From NCBI RefSeq assembly GCF_000474945.1, contig NZ_KI440836.1:419917-483916 (forward strand): 64,000 nt of DNA, in the 5' to 3' direction. Source of the stretch: Solimonas soli DSM 21787 (GTDB lineage: Bacteria > Pseudomonadota > Gammaproteobacteria > Nevskiales > Nevskiaceae). Shown piece after piece: positions 47,247 through 55,222 of this stretch. Position 1 is the first letter of the stretch; each line of letters opens with the position of its first letter. Under the pieces are notes generated by a model. It saw only the letters and a list, made by a program, of their open reading frames with translations. It was not told the DNA's origin and ran no database searches. The position numbers were made by a program, and so were the translations under genes.

Positions 47247-49418
47247 ATGCGCCAGCTGCTGACCAGCGTCGCGGTGCCGGTGCCGCTCTACCGGCACTTC
47301 GACTATCGCGTCGTCGCCGGACAGGCCGCGCAGCTGCGGCCGGGCCTGCGCGTGCGCGTGCCGTTCGGCCGCCGCCAGCTGACCGGCGTCGTCGTGCGCG
47401 CGCCGTTCGAGGCGCCCGACGACGGCCAGGACTACCGCCCGCTCGGCGCCGTGCTCGACGAGGCGCCGCTGCTCGATCCGGACCTGCTGGGGCTCTGCGA
47501 ATGGGCCGCCGAGTACTACCGGCATCCGCTCGGCGAGGTGATCGCCGCCGCGCTGCCCGGCAGCCTCAAGCACGAGGGCCGCGCCGAGCTGCACCTGCCG
47601 CAGCAGTGGCAGCTGACGGCGGCCGGCCGCGAGGCGCTCGCCGCGCTGCCGGAGCGCCATCGCGCCCAGCGCGCCGCGCTGGAAGCGCTGCGCTCGCGGG
47701 CGCTGCCGTCCGCCGACTGGAGCGCCGCCGCGGCCATGCGCGCGCGCCTCGGTGCACGCGGCTGGGTCGAATGCCGCGCCGTCGATACGCAAGCGGCGCC
47801 TTGCGCCGCGGCGCCGACGCTCACCGCCGCGCAGGCGCGGGCGCTCGCCGAACTGGAGTGCGGCGGCGAGGCCGGCTTCCGCGTCAGCCTGCTCGAAGGC
47901 GTGACCGGCAGCGGCAAGACCGAGCTCTATCTGCGCCGCATCGAGGCGATGCTCGCGCAAGGCCGGCAGGCGCTGGTGCTGGTGCCCGAGATCAGCCTGA
48001 CGCCGCAGCTGACCGAGCGCCTGCGCGAACGGCTCGGGCCGCGTGTGCTGAGCTTCCATTCCGGCATGAGCGAGGGCGAGCGCGAGCAGGCCTGGCTGGC
48101 CGCGCGCGCCGGTGTCGCGCCGGTCATCGTCGGCACGCGCTCGGCGGTGTTCGTGCCGTTCGCGCGCCTCGGCCTCATCATCGTCGACGAGGAGCACGAT
48201 CCCTCGTACAAGCAGCAGGACGGCTTCCGCTATTCGGCGCGCGATCTGGCCATCGTGCGCGCGCGGCGCCTGCAGGCGGAAGTCATCCTCGGCAGCGCGA
48301 CGCCCTCGCTCGAATCGCTGCACAACGCGCGCAGCGGCCGCTACCGCGCGGTGCGCCTGCGCGAGCGCGTGCACGCGCAGCCGCCGCCGCGGATCGGCCT
48401 GCTCGACGTGCGCGGCCAGGCGCTGGCGCACGGCCTGTCGCCGGCCCTGCTCGGCGCGCTGGACGCCTGCCTCGAACGCGGCGAGCAGGCGCTGCTCTTC
48501 ATCAATCGTCGCGGCTACGCGCCGATGCTGCTGTGCCATGCCTGCGGCTGGCGCGCCGCCTGCACCGCCTGCGATGCGCGCCTGACGCTGCATCGCGGTC
48601 GCGGCCGCCTGATCTGCCATCACTGCGGGGCGCAGCAGAGCGTGCCGAAGGTCTGCCCGTCCTGCGGCCAGAGCGAACTGATGCCGCTCGGCCAGGGCAC
48701 CGAGCGCATCGAGCAGGCGCTCGCCAACCGTTATCCGCGCAAGCGCATCGAACGGCTCGACTCCGACCGCCTCGGCAAGCGCCATGAACTGGAGCGCCTG
48801 CTCGCCGACGTGCGCGCGCAGACGATCGACGTGCTGGTCGGCACGCAAATCCTCGCCAAGGGTCACGATTTCCCGAATCTGTCGCTGGTCGGCATCGTTT
48901 CCGCCGACCAGGCGCTGTACGGGGCCGACTTCCGCGCGATCGAACGCATGGGCCAGCTGGTCACGCAGGTCGCCGGCCGCGCCGGCCGCGCGGGTCAGGC
49001 CGGCGAGGTCTGGCTGCAGACGCACGAGCCGCAGCACCCCTTGCTGCGCACGCTGGTCGAGCGCGGCTACGATGCGCTCGCCGACGCGTTGCTCGAGGAG
49101 CGCGCGATGGCCAGGCTGCCGCCGTATGCGCACCTCGCGCTGCTGCGCGCCGAGTCCGAAGACGCCGCGCTGCCGCTGCGCTTCCTGCGCGGCGCGCGGG
49201 CACTGTACGCGCCGTTCACCGACGTGCAGGCGATGGAGCCGATCCCCTCCGGCATGGAGCGCCGTGCCGGCTACACCCGCGCACAGCTGCTGCTGCAGGC
49301 CGACAGCCGCGCCGCGCTGCAGCGCGCGCTCGCCGCCACCGTGCCGCGCCTCGGCGAACTGCCCGAATCCCGCCGCGTGCGCTGGTCGGTCGACGTCGAT
49401 CCGGCGGATCTGTTTTGA
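47247..49418 (+). CDS. priA: Primosomal protein N' (PriA helicase)
   Basis: A 723-residue superfamily-2 helicase that restarts stalled replication forks. N-terminal DNA-binding part opens VAVPVPLYRHFDYRV. Walker A is GVTGSGKTELYL, Walker B is IVDEEHDPSYKQ. The zinc-binding cysteines lie in LCHACGWRAACTACDARLTL and ICHHCGAQQ, CPSCGQ. Then GTERIEQAL and GTQILAKGHDFP. The ATG at 47247 fits homologues; the GTG at 47217 would span the DnaA box. Confidence 0.97.
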   Translation: MRQLLTSVAVPVPLYRHFDYRVVAGQAAQLRPGLRVRVPFGRRQLTGVVVRAPFEAPDDGQDYRPLGAVLDEAPLLDPDLLGLCEWAAEYYRHPLGEVIAAALPGSLKHEGRAELHLPQQWQLTAAGREALAALPERHRAQRAALEALRSRALPSADWSAAAAMRARLGARGWVECRAVDTQAAPCAAAPTLTAAQARALAELECGGEAGFRVSLLEGVTGSGKTELYLRRIEAMLAQGRQALVLVPEISLTPQLTERLRERLGPRVLSFHSGMSEGEREQAWLAARAGVAPVIVGTRSAVFVPFARLGLIIVDEEHDPSYKQQDGFRYSARDLAIVRARRLQAEVILGSATPSLESLHNARSGRYRAVRLRERVHAQPPPRIGLLDVRGQALAHGLSPALLGALDACLERGEQALLFINRRGYAPMLLCHACGWRAACTACDARLTLHRGRGRLICHHCGAQQSVPKVCPSCGQSELMPLGQGTERIEQALANRYPRKRIERLDSDRLGKRHELERLLADVRAQTIDVLVGTQILAKGHDFPNLSLVGIVSADQALYGADFRAIERMGQLVTQVAGRAGRAGQAGEVWLQTHEPQHPLLRTLVERGYDALADALLEERAMARLPPYAHLALLRAESEDAALPLRFLRGARALYAPFTDVQAMEPIPSGMERRAGYTRAQLLLQADSRAALQRALAATVPRLGELPESRRVRWSVDVDPADLF

Positions 49419-49493
49419 GGCGAGCCGCAAGAACCAAAGGCTAACGGGCCTCCGCAGAACTCGGCAATATGCCGATATCTCAGGGGAGATGGC

Positions 49494-50483
49494 ATGGCGA
49501 GAATGTGGATGGTTCGCGGCGATGGCGGAAGCCTGTACGACGCTTTCCGGGAGAATGAGGTCATTGCGATTGGCTGGGATCAACTGGCCGAACACGCCAA
49601 GCCTGGCGTTTCTCGCGAAGGCTTGATTGCCTTGTACGAAAAGGCTCAGCCGCAAATGAAGCGTGGCGCCGTGGTTTCGGGAGCATCGCAGGTATGGCGC
49701 TTCGTCAACGAGATTCAGAATGGCGACTGGATCATCACGTATTCGCCATTCAACCGCATGTACCGGCTCGGAACCGTTGCCGGCCCAGCGGAGCACCATC
49801 CCGAATGGGGCGAGCAAGACATGCCTCTGGCGCGCAAGGTGCAATGGTATGTATCCGAGCTCGCTCGCGATAGCCTCAGCACGGGCACTAAGAATATTTT
49901 GGGATCGACCCTGACCGTGTTCGAGGTTTCGCCGAGTGCCATGGCCGAAATCCTGGCCATACACAAAGGCCGCCCGGCGCCTGCGAAAGATGAAAGTGAC
50001 GAAGTCGTCGCCGACCCATTGGCCAGCATAGATTTACAAGCGATCGAGAGGATCAAGGACCGCGTTAATGAACTGGACTGGAACGAAATGCAGCAACTAG
50101 TCGCGGGCATCTTGCGCGCGATGGGCTACAAAACTCAGGTCTCACCGCCCGGGTCAGATCGCGGCAAGGATATTGTTGCTTCCCCCGACGGTTTTGGTTT
50201 CGAGCATCCCCGCATCGTCGTCGAGGTTAAGCATCGCCAGGAATCGATGGGCAGCCAGCAAATTCGCAGTTTTCTCGGCGGAAGGCATAAGGACGATCGC
50301 GGGCTCTATGTCAGCACAGGAGGCTTCAGCAAGGACGCCCAATACGAGGCTGATCGCGCGTCTATCCCAGTTACCCTGTGGACACTTGACAATGTGGTTC
50401 GCGCACTCATCGAGCACTACGATTCGACCGATGCCGAAACCAAACGCATTGTCCCGTTGAAGCGAATCTACTGGCCGGCATAG
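49494..50483 (+). CDS. Mrr-type restriction endonuclease with N-terminal EVE/PUA-like domain
   Basis: A 329-residue protein. Residues 1-150 (MWMVRGDGGSLYDAFRENEV, then AIGWDQL) look like the EVE/PUA-like domain that reads modified bases. Residues 195-325 form the Mrr-cat nuclease: DWNEMQQLVAGILRAMGYKT, then GSDRGKDIVA and IVVEVKHRQ giving the D-ExK active site with Q. This suggests a type IV-like defence enzyme against modified DNA. Base composition and codon use are visibly less GC-rich than neighbours, a sign of transfer. Good AGGGGAG ribosome-binding site. No methylase or partner gene adjacent. Confidence 0.88.
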   Translation: MARMWMVRGDGGSLYDAFRENEVIAIGWDQLAEHAKPGVSREGLIALYEKAQPQMKRGAVVSGASQVWRFVNEIQNGDWIITYSPFNRMYRLGTVAGPAEHHPEWGEQDMPLARKVQWYVSELARDSLSTGTKNILGSTLTVFEVSPSAMAEILAIHKGRPAPAKDESDEVVADPLASIDLQAIERIKDRVNELDWNEMQQLVAGILRAMGYKTQVSPPGSDRGKDIVASPDGFGFEHPRIVVEVKHRQESMGSQQIRSFLGGRHKDDRGLYVSTGGFSKDAQYEADRASIPVTLWTLDNVVRALIEHYDSTDAETKRIVPLKRIYWPA

Positions 50484-50523
50484 CAGCCAAGCAGCTGCTT
50501 TCTATGCCCGTGCTTCTCAGCCT

Positions 50524-51099
50524 CTAACCGCCGACCGCGTGCCGGAAGACCAGGGTCGTCACGCCGAGCGTGATGAACAGGCCGGCGGCGACGATGCGGA
50601 TCGCCTTCAGCGGCAGTTTCGCGGCGAGCGCGCTGCCGATGAAGATCACCGGCACGTCGGCGAGCATCATGCCGGTCGTGGTGCCGGCGACGACGGCGAG
50701 CAGCGAATCGAAGCGCGCGGCGAGCAGGGTGGTGGCGATCTGCGTCTTGTCGCCGATCTCGGCGAGGAAGAAGGCCAGCGCCGTCACCAGGAAGGCGCTG
50801 CCGTCGCCGGCCGGCTTCGCCTCGTCCTCGTCGATCTTGTCCGGCACCAGCGCCCACAGGCCGACGGCGATGAACAGCCCGCCGACGATCCACGGCAGCC
50901 ATCCGGACGGCAGCACCGTGCGCACCCAGCCGCCGATCAGGCCGGCGAGCGCGTGATTGAGCAGGGTCGCGACGAGGATGCCGGCGATCACCGGCAGCGG
51001 CCTGCGGAAGCGCGTGGCGAGCAGCAGCGCGAGCAGCATGGTTTTGTCGCCGATTTCGCCGAGCAGCACGACACCGGTCGAGACGAGAAAAGCTTCCAT
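50524..51099 (-). CDS. TMEM165/GDT1-family cation (manganese) exporter
   Basis: A 191-residue inner-membrane protein with six helices in two repeats, each carrying the family motif: LLGEIGDKTMLLALLLATRF and FLAEIGDKTQIATTLLAARF. GDT1/MneA-type proteins export manganese (and calcium). The yybP-ykoY type riboswitch directly upstream supports manganese. The ATG at 51099 was chosen as the first one that gives the normal N-terminal helix. Confidence 0.92.
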   Translation of the reverse strand: MEAFLVSTGVVLLGEIGDKTMLLALLLATRFRRPLPVIAGILVATLLNHALAGLIGGWVRTVLPSGWLPWIVGGLFIAVGLWALVPDKIDEDEAKPAGDGSAFLVTALAFFLAEIGDKTQIATTLLAARFDSLLAVVAGTTTGMMLADVPVIFIGSALAAKLPLKAIRIVAAGLFITLGVTTLVFRHAVGG

Positions 51100-51184
51100 G
51101 GTCTGATGTCTTGTTCGGAAACTGCGTGAGCCGGGCGTTGCGCAAGACCGGACGCGCGAAGCCGACCGGCGACCGCCTCGCAAG

Positions 51185-51308
51185 TCCTGGTCTCGCCACA
51201 CCGCGGGTCCGAAGACCTCGCTGCTGGCCGCGCCATGCCGCTCGAAGGGCCGGCAAGTATGTTGACGCGGCTTTCCGCCTTGCGCGGAACGGCTACTCCC
51301 CAAAAACG
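51185..51308 (-). promoter_or_regulatory. yybP-ykoY manganese riboswitch
   Basis: On the minus strand, GGGGAGTAGCC (51301-51291), then GTCAACATAC (51266-51257), and GGCGAGACC (51197-51189) appear in the order and form of E. coli mntP and alx leaders. Stem sequences lie between them (TTCCGCGCAAGGCGGAA among others). The element ends about 90 nt before the exporter ATG. Known members sense Mn(II) and turn on exporters. Confidence 0.92.
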
Positions 51309-51406
51309 ACGCGCAGCCTACCCGATTGCGCCGGCCGGCAAAAGACGGCGGAGAGGCCCCCCGGCTACAATCCGCGCCCAAAAACTTTTGCCCGCCGGCT
51401 TCTTCG

Positions 51407-53185
51407 ATGAAAACGCAGCTGCAGGAATTGCTTGCCCACGCCCTCGACCAGATCCTTGCTGGATCGGACGCGGCGCGACCGGCGATCAACCTCGACGCGA
51501 CGAAGGACGCGAAGTTCGGCGACTTCCAGACCAATCTGGCGCTGCAGCTGGCCAAGCCGCTCGGCAAGCCGCCGCGCGCCGTCGCCGAGGCATTGGTCGC
51601 GGCGCTGCCGGCCTCGGCGAGCGTCACCAAGGTCGAGATCGCCGGGCCGGGTTTCATCAATTTCTTCCTGAACCGCACGGCATTCCAGAACGTCATCGCC
51701 GACGTGCTCGCGCAGGGCGCGCAGTACGGCCGCGACGATTCCGGCACCAAGGGCCGCATCATGGTCGAGTTCGTCTCGGCCAATCCGACCGGGCCTATGC
51801 ACGTCGGCCACGGCCGCAACGCCGCCTACGGCGATTCGATCGCCAAGCTGCTCGCGGCGACTGGCTGGACGGTGTGGCGCGAGTACTACATCAACGACGC
51901 CGGCCGCCAGGTCGACATCCTCGCGATCTCGGTGTGGCTGCGCTATCTGGAACTGTGCGGCGAGACGCTGCCGTTCCCCAAGCGCGGCTATCCGGCCGAC
52001 TACATCCGGCGCACCGCGGCGGCGCTGCGCGCGACGGTCGGCGACACGCTCAAGCGCAGCGCCGCCGCGGTGCTCGACGGCGTCTACGCCGAGCCGCAGG
52101 TTCCGGACGGCGCCAGCGATGCCGACAAGGACCGCATCAAGCTGCAGCAGGAAGCCTATGCCGACGTGCTGATCACGCGCGCGCGCGCGCTGCTCGGCGA
52201 CGCCGGCTGGGAAACCGTCAAGCAGACCGCGCTCGCCGAACAGCTCGGCGTCATCAAAAAGACGCTCGCCGATTTCAACGTCGGCTTCGACCAGTGGTCG
52301 TCGGAAGCGGCGCTGGTGAAATCCGGCTTCGTGCAGAAGGCGCTCAAGCGGCTTGCCGACAAGGGCCTGACTTACGAGAAGGACGGCGCGCTGTGGATGC
52401 GCACCGAGGCCTTCGGCGACGAGAAGGACCGCGTGCTGATCAAGGCCGACGGCGCCGCCACGTATTTCTGCAACGACCTCGCCTACCACGTCGACAAGCT
52501 CGATCGCGGCTGGCCGATCCTGATGGACGTGTGGGGCGCCGACCACCACGGCTACATCGCCCGCGTGCGCGCGGCGATCGAGGCGCTGACGGAACGCAAG
52601 GACGCGCTGAACGTGCAGCTGATCCAGTTCGTCACGCTGTCGAGCGGCCGCATGGGCAAGCGCAGCGGCAACTTCGTGACGCTGCAGGATCTGATCGACG
52701 AGGCCGGCACGGACGCGACGCGTTTCTTCTACCTGACGCGCTCGCACGACCAGCATCTGGAATTCGACATCGACCTCGCGCGCTCGCAGTCGAACGACAA
52801 TCCGGTCTACTACGTGCAGTACGCGCACGCGCGCATCTGCCGCGTATTCGAGCAGCTCGCCGAGAAGGGCGGCCGCTGGAAGGCGGAGGACGCCGCGTCG
52901 ACGCTGCACCGCCTCGACACCGAGCACGAGAAGGCGCTCCTGACGCTGCTCACGCGCTATCCGGAAGTGCTGCGCAAGGCGGCGGCGGCGTACACGCCGC
53001 ATACCGTGGTGTTCTATCTCAAGGATCTCGCCGAAGCGCTGCACAGCTACTACAACGTGCATCGTTTCCTGGTCGACGACGACACCGAGCTGCAGAACGC
53101 GCGCCTCGCGCTGATCGCCGCGACGCGGCAGGTGCTGAAGAACGGCCTGACCATTCTCGGCGTCAGCGCGCCCGAGAAGATGTAG
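51407..53185 (+). CDS. argS: Arginyl-tRNA synthetase
   Basis: A 592-residue class I synthetase charging tRNA-Arg. The N-terminal Add-1 domain (residues 1-110) is followed by FVSANPTGPMHVGHGRNAAY with the HIGH-like HVGH, and a KMSKS-like degenerate GRMGKRSGNFVTL. The end KNGLTILGVSAPEKM is the usual C-terminus (DALRP domain ahead of it). Complete. The gene is divergent from the manganese exporter; its promoter shares the ~300-nt gap with the riboswitch. Confidence 0.97.
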   Translation: MKTQLQELLAHALDQILAGSDAARPAINLDATKDAKFGDFQTNLALQLAKPLGKPPRAVAEALVAALPASASVTKVEIAGPGFINFFLNRTAFQNVIADVLAQGAQYGRDDSGTKGRIMVEFVSANPTGPMHVGHGRNAAYGDSIAKLLAATGWTVWREYYINDAGRQVDILAISVWLRYLELCGETLPFPKRGYPADYIRRTAAALRATVGDTLKRSAAAVLDGVYAEPQVPDGASDADKDRIKLQQEAYADVLITRARALLGDAGWETVKQTALAEQLGVIKKTLADFNVGFDQWSSEAALVKSGFVQKALKRLADKGLTYEKDGALWMRTEAFGDEKDRVLIKADGAATYFCNDLAYHVDKLDRGWPILMDVWGADHHGYIARVRAAIEALTERKDALNVQLIQFVTLSSGRMGKRSGNFVTLQDLIDEAGTDATRFFYLTRSHDQHLEFDIDLARSQSNDNPVYYVQYAHARICRVFEQLAEKGGRWKAEDAASTLHRLDTEHEKALLTLLTRYPEVLRKAAAAYTPHTVVFYLKDLAEALHSYYNVHRFLVDDDTELQNARLALIAATRQVLKNGLTILGVSAPEKM

Positions 53186-53257
53186 CCGCGTTTGGAGCCG
53201 CACCGGCGGCGTGACAGACTTGCCGCCGGACACGAAGCTTTTCGAGAACGCCCCCGC

Positions 53258-53947
53258 ATGGCCCGCGATTACGCACAACGCAGCAGCGGCAACCGCCGTC
53301 AGACCCGCAGCACCGGCAAGCGCGGCGGTGGTGGCGTGCCCGGCTGGATCTGGCTGATCGCCGGACTGTCCTTCGGATTGGCGGTCGCCGCCTTCGTCTA
53401 CATCAAGCGGCCGGTCGACAACAGCCATCTCGTGCCGCAGGCGCACGAGGCCGATGGCGAGGCGGCGGCAGGCACCGCCGGCGACGATGCCAGGCCGGCG
53501 CCGCGCAAGGGCGGCAAGCCGCAGGCGCTGGCCTTGCCGCCGAAGGAGAAGGAGCGCTTCACCTTCTACGAAATTCTCAAGAACCAGGAAGTCGTGCTGC
53601 CGAACGAGGCGGTGAAGTCGGCGCAGCCGCCGGCCACGCCGAAGCCGCAGGCGCCGCCGAACGCCGATGGCACGCCGCCGCCGTCGCCGGCGGCAAACGC
53701 CGACGCCAACAGCGGCAGCTACATCATCCAGGTCGCCTCGTACCGCTCGCAGGCCGAAGCCGAGAAGCAGAAGGCGAGCCTGGCGCTGATCGGTGTCGAG
53801 GCGCGCATCGAGAGCGTGACGATCGACAACAAGGACACCTTCTACCGCGTGCGCATCGGGCCGGACAAGAACTGGCAGCACGTGCAGCAGACCATGGCGC
53901 GCCTCGAATCGAACGGCATCCAGGCGCTGCTGGTGAAGCTCCAGTAG
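53258..53947 (+). CDS. SPOR-domain membrane protein
   Basis: A 229-residue bitopic protein: short basic N-terminus (GNRRQTRSTGKRGGG), one membrane helix (PGWIWLIAGLSFGLAVAAFV), a Pro/Ala-rich linker, a short conserved-looking block (ERFTFYEILKNQEVVLP) and a C-terminal SPOR domain (GSYIIQVASYRSQAEAEKQK onward). SPOR domains bind denuded glycans at the division septum, so a FtsN-like or DedD-like role is likely. Often found after argS. Confidence 0.92.
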   Translation: MARDYAQRSSGNRRQTRSTGKRGGGGVPGWIWLIAGLSFGLAVAAFVYIKRPVDNSHLVPQAHEADGEAAAGTAGDDARPAPRKGGKPQALALPPKEKERFTFYEILKNQEVVLPNEAVKSAQPPATPKPQAPPNADGTPPPSPAANADANSGSYIIQVASYRSQAEAEKQKASLALIGVEARIESVTIDNKDTFYRVRIGPDKNWQHVQQTMARLESNGIQALLVKLQ

Positions 53948-53952
53948 CGCGC

Positions 53953-53982
53953 ATGAAAAAGGCCGGCGCAGGCCGGCCTTCG
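53953..53982 (-). terminator. Terminator for the DUF3185 gene
   Basis: Perfect 9-bp stem AAGGCCGGC (53959-53967) / GCCGGCCTT (53972-53980), GCAG loop. The T-run is on the minus strand (five T after the stem), so it mainly stops leftward transcription; a stem this strong may also slow the argS-side transcript. Confidence 0.82.
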
Positions 53983-53996
53983 CGGCGCGCAGCGCC

Positions 53997-54218
53997 TCAG
54001 CTTTTGCGCGCCGGCAGCACGAGCAGCACGATGCCGAGCACCACGGCGCCGCCGCCGAGCCAGGTCGGCACCGAGACGCTTTCCTTTTCCTTCAGCGACA
54101 GATGCAGATCGCCGATGTTGGCGTCGTGCGTTTCCTTGGTGTACGAGAACTGCTTGTACGCGAGGCCGGCCGCGCCGAGCACGATCAGCGCGATGCCGAT
54201 GATCCGGGTGATGCCCAT
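53997..54218 (-). CDS. DUF3185-family small membrane protein
   Basis: A 73-residue protein with two helices (RIIGIALIVLGAAGLAYKQF and VVLGIVLLVLPA). FSYTKETHDANIGDLHLSLK with the following KEKESVSVPTWLG between them is the DUF3185 pattern. Function unknown. The AAGGAA ribosome-binding site supports the ATG at 54218 rather than an upstream extension. Confidence 0.85.
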   Translation of the reverse strand: MGITRIIGIALIVLGAAGLAYKQFSYTKETHDANIGDLHLSLKEKESVSVPTWLGGGAVVLGIVLLVLPARKS

Positions 54219-54297
54219 GGTTCGTTCCTTGTCCCCAAACCGCGTGGTGCGGCGGCGCAATTGTGCGCCCGCTGCGGCCGAACGTCGCCTGAACGAA

Positions 54298-55113
54298 TCA
54301 CGGCCATGGCGGCGGGCGCGCCGCCGGGTCGAGACGGTAGTAGGCGGCGAGCAGCGCGTACAGCTCGGCGTGATGGCGGCGCAGGGCCTGCGGCTGCTGG
54401 AAGAAAGCTTCGCTGACCACGCCGAAGAATTCGCCCGGACTCTCGGCGCCGTAGGGATCGAGCACCGGCGGCCGGCGGTGGCGCTGCAGGCGTTCGTACT
54501 CGCGCTGCATGACCTGCGACCACGCCGCGTAATCGCCGACCTCGGCGAGCCGCGGCGCGCCTTCGCTCCAGGGATTCTCGTCGTCGAGCTGGTGCGCGAA
54601 CTCGTGCACGACGACGTTGACCGCGTCGCCGCGCAGTGCCGCCTCGACGTCCTGCCAGGACAGGATCACGCGATCGCCCTGCCAGGATTCGCCGATCTGC
54701 TCGACCGGCTCGTCGTCGACGAGGCCCAGCTCGTCGGGTTCGTCGTGCGGCACGAGGAAGGCGGCCGGATAGAGCAGCACGCTGCGCAGCGGCGGAAACA
54801 CCTCGGCGTCGTCGCGCAGCAGCAGCAGGCCGACGAGGCCGGCGACGATCAGCCGATGCTCGTCGTCGACCACGAAACCGTCGCAGCCGACGAAGCGCTT
54901 GTCGCGCAGGAAGGCCTGCACGCGCTGCGCGTAGAGGGCTTCGAGGGCCGGCGGCACGTAGGCCGCCTGCGGCACGCGCGCGGCGATGCGCTCGCGCCAG
55001 CGTTCGGGAACGGCGGCGATCTTGCGTTGCCGCGCGCGATGGCGGCCGTAGCCATGGAGGACGGCGGCGAGAACGAGAAGGCAGGCGACGATCAGCGGCG
55101 AGAGCACCGCCAC
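54298..55113 (-). CDS. mtfA: MtfA-like M90 metallopeptidase
   Basis: A 271-residue zinc aminopeptidase-like protein with an N-terminal helix (SPLIVACLLVLAAVLHGYG). The gluzincin motif VVHEFAHQLDDENPWSEGAP gives HExxH and the downstream EGA, and SEAFFQQP carries the further Glu. E. coli MtfA binds the Mlc repressor and adjusts the glucose PTS. Here an N-terminal membrane anchor is present and no Mlc/PTS genes are near, so the partner may differ. Confidence 0.9.
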   Translation of the reverse strand: MAVLSPLIVACLLVLAAVLHGYGRHRARQRKIAAVPERWRERIAARVPQAAYVPPALEALYAQRVQAFLRDKRFVGCDGFVVDDEHRLIVAGLVGLLLLRDDAEVFPPLRSVLLYPAAFLVPHDEPDELGLVDDEPVEQIGESWQGDRVILSWQDVEAALRGDAVNVVVHEFAHQLDDENPWSEGAPRLAEVGDYAAWSQVMQREYERLQRHRRPPVLDPYGAESPGEFFGVVSEAFFQQPQALRRHHAELYALLAAYYRLDPAARPPPWP

Positions 55114-55138
55114 AGCTTAGAGCGTCCGACAAAATGAT

Positions 55139-55175
55139 TCCCCTCTGCGCCGACATTCATCGGCGCAGAGGGAGT
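55139..55175. terminator. Long perfect hairpin between esterase and mtfA
   Basis: 13-bp perfect arms CCCTCTGCGCCGA (55141-55153) / TCGGCGCAGAGGG (55160-55172), loop CATTCA. The minus-strand exit reads GAATCATTTTGTC and the plus-strand exit AGTTCGTTTTG, so it most likely ends the leftward esterase transcript. Confidence 0.65.
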
Positions 55176-55222
55176 TCGTTTTGATCAGGCGCGCGTGAGA
55201 AACGCGACGCCGCGCGCCGCGC

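Noticed and set aside
47226-49964. 912-residue open frame antisense to priA
   Set aside because: Shadow of priA; no domain likeness and crosses the priA/Mrr boundary.
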